DNA of 64,000 nt. Source: Chryseobacterium rhizoplanae (lineage in GTDB: Bacteria > Bacteroidota > Bacteroidia > Flavobacteriales > Weeksellaceae). Under the pieces are notes generated by a model. That model made no database searches, was not told where the DNA came from, and saw only the letters and a program-made list of their open reading frames with translations. The stretch spans positions 310,001 through 374,000 of the forward strand of contig NZ_FXTC01000003.1 of the NCBI RefSeq assembly GCF_900182655.1, written 5' to 3'. The first letter of the stretch is position 1, and every line of letters starts with the position of its first letter. The position numbers were made by a program, and so were the translations under genes. Of the stretch, positions 63,126-64,000 are shown piece after piece.

Positions 63126-63623
63126 CTACTTCTTACTCTCTTTTCTTTTCAATTTTATAGGATCATTTTTAGGCATTTTGGCAATACTGTCATTATCCAG
63201 AATGCGTGCTTCTCCCATTGCATACTTATCATTAGCAGCACAAGAATCCTCTTCTATCACATCAACAAAACCTGTTGTAGCATACGTTTCTACTTTTGGT
63301 TTTGAACATCCTATTAAAAATAAAATCACAGAAAATAAGCTTAAAACAATTCCGTTATTTTGAAATGAAGAAGGAATATATTTCAGGAAATGAACCTTAA
63401 GCTTTTGTGATTGGTTAATATGATCACCTAACTGATGGTTGTAAAATCTTCCACAGATTCGGGTATCTTTATTTTCTTCTAAAATCTGTTCAACCTCCTG
63501 AGGATTCTTTTCTGTAAAATCAACAACACATTTATTACATAAATCACAGAATCGTCCTTTGTCCTGTGGAGACATCAATTCCCAGTTTTCAGAGCATGGT
63601 TTTGGAATATATACGTTTTTCAT
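63126..63623 (-). CDS. Membrane protein with N-terminal Cys-rich (zinc-type) motif
   Basis: The 165-residue protein starts with a motif common in Bacteroidota (IPKPCSENWELMSPQDKGRFCDLCNKCVVDFT), where four Cys could bind metal, then a hydrophobic segment (GIVLSLFSVILFLIGC) and a hydrophilic tail. The N-terminal domain is probably cytoplasmic. Function unknown. It lies upstream of sucC on the same strand, with the sucC terminator in between. Confidence 0.72.
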   Translation of the reverse strand: MKNVYIPKPCSENWELMSPQDKGRFCDLCNKCVVDFTEKNPQEVEQILEENKDTRICGRFYNHQLGDHINQSQKLKVHFLKYIPSSFQNNGIVLSLFSVILFLIGCSKPKVETYATTGFVDVIEEDSCAANDKYAMGEARILDNDSIAKMPKNDPIKLKRKESKK

Positions 63624-63651
63624 GGATAATAAGTTTCTTCATATGCATTAA

Positions 63652-63682
63652 AAAACCGTTCCAAAAATGGAACGGTTTTCTA
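63652..63682 (-). terminator. Terminator after sucC
   Basis: AAAACCGTTCCA (63652-63663) pairs perfectly with TGGAACGGTTTT (63668-63679), followed by A-run on plus (T-run on minus). Confidence 0.9.
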
Positions 63683-63702
63683 TTTATCTGAAAATTTTAG
63701 AA

Positions 63703-64000
63703 TTAAGCTAAAACTTCTTTTACTTTGTTTGCAGCTTCTTCTAAAGTAATTGCAGAGTGTACCGGAAGACCAGACTCGTCAATTAATTTTTTAGCTTCTA
63801 CAGCGTTAGTTCCCTGTAATCTTACGATCAATGGAACCGGAAGGCTACCCATCGCTTTGTAAGCATCTACAACCCCTTGAGCAACTCTGTCACATCTTAC
63901 GATACCTCCGAAGATGTTGATCAAAATAGCTTTTACGTTTGGATCTCTTAAGATGATTCCGAAAGCAGTTTGTACTCTCTGAGCATCAGCAGTACCACCT
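63703..64000 (-). CDS. sucC: Succinyl-CoA ligase beta subunit (C-terminal part, cut by window edge)
   Basis: The open frame reaches the right edge. It reads [66 protein letters not shown] and ends with ANKVKEVLA, the C-terminal ligase-CoA part of the ADP-forming beta subunit. It makes ATP from succinyl-CoA in the TCA cycle with SucD, not visible here. The N-terminal ATP-grasp domain lies outside the window. Confidence 0.95.
   Translation of the reverse strand, partial: GGTADAQRVQTAFGIILRDPNVKAILINIFGGIVRCDRVAQGVVDAYKAMGSLPVPLIVRLQGTNAVEAKKLIDESGLPVHSAITLEEAANKVKEVLA

Noticed and set aside
1..64000. CRISPR array, IS element, prophage or integrase
   Set aside because: No regular spaced repeats, transposase motifs, integrase or att-type duplications were seen; the single tRNA gene has no flanking direct repeat that I could find.

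Overview
ORGANISM. The window looks like a chromosomal segment of a flavobacterium of the Chryseobacterium group (Weeksellaceae). The DNA is AT-rich. Promoters follow the Bacteroidota pattern (TTG, about 19-21 bases, TAnnTTTG) and Shine-Dalgarno sequences are mostly absent. Several secreted proteins end in Por-type (type IX) sorting domains, there are TonB-dependent receptors, and there is a set of short Cys-rich peptides with Chryseobacterium-type leaders. The genus is an inference from these traits, not from a database search. No insertion sequence, prophage or CRISPR array was seen.  LAYOUT. 1-5.3 kb: trehalose-use locus (TonB receptor cut by the left edge, cytoplasmic GH37 trehalase, MFS transporter) divergent from an AraC regulator. 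5.6-13.4 kb: a thioredoxin-fold protein, then a TetR repressor and a complete RND efflux system (adaptor, pump, outer-membrane channel) with four matching operator-like palindromes. 13.6-17.4 kb: housekeeping genes miaA, yicC, gmk, nadA. 17.5-18.8 kb: six small Cys-rich peptides with a GG-type leader, a possible undescribed peptide system without a visible processing enzyme. 18.9-24.2 kb: threonine operon thrA-thrB-thrC followed by folB, preceded by a leader peptide with six consecutive Thr codons and hairpins, i.e. a transcription attenuator. 24.3-31.4 kb: DUF4403-like protein, RDD protein, tRNA-Cys, CPBP-like protease, small unknown proteins, and a 1.6 kb mostly non-coding stretch carrying three copies of a hairpin/palindrome module. 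31.4-35.5 kb: aroC, two thioredoxin-like genes, a YkvA-like protein, and a fused OPRT-OMPDC (UMP synthase) that looks like the animal/plant enzyme. 35.6-45.8 kb: cell-surface genes (degenerate peptidase plus barrel, three type IX-secreted proteins, a 1075-residue predicted outer-membrane protein). 46-64 kb: dusB, deoC, an Lrp-type regulator, an EEP-family phosphatase, trmD, NDH-2, GH25 lysozyme, a deoxyribonucleotidase, an ABC-F ATPase, a Gfo/Idh oxidoreductase, a siderophore receptor with a PepSY protein, an OmpX-like protein, a 1-Cys peroxiredoxin, an MscS channel, and sucC cut by the right edge.  HOW IT WORKS TOGETHER. Most of the window is ordinary core genome. The parts that merit a closer look are the peptide cluster, the thr attenuator, the eukaryote-type UMP synthase fusion, the TetR operator array, the repeated non-coding modules at 26.9-28.2 kb, and the inverted-repeat elements that occupy many intergenic gaps.
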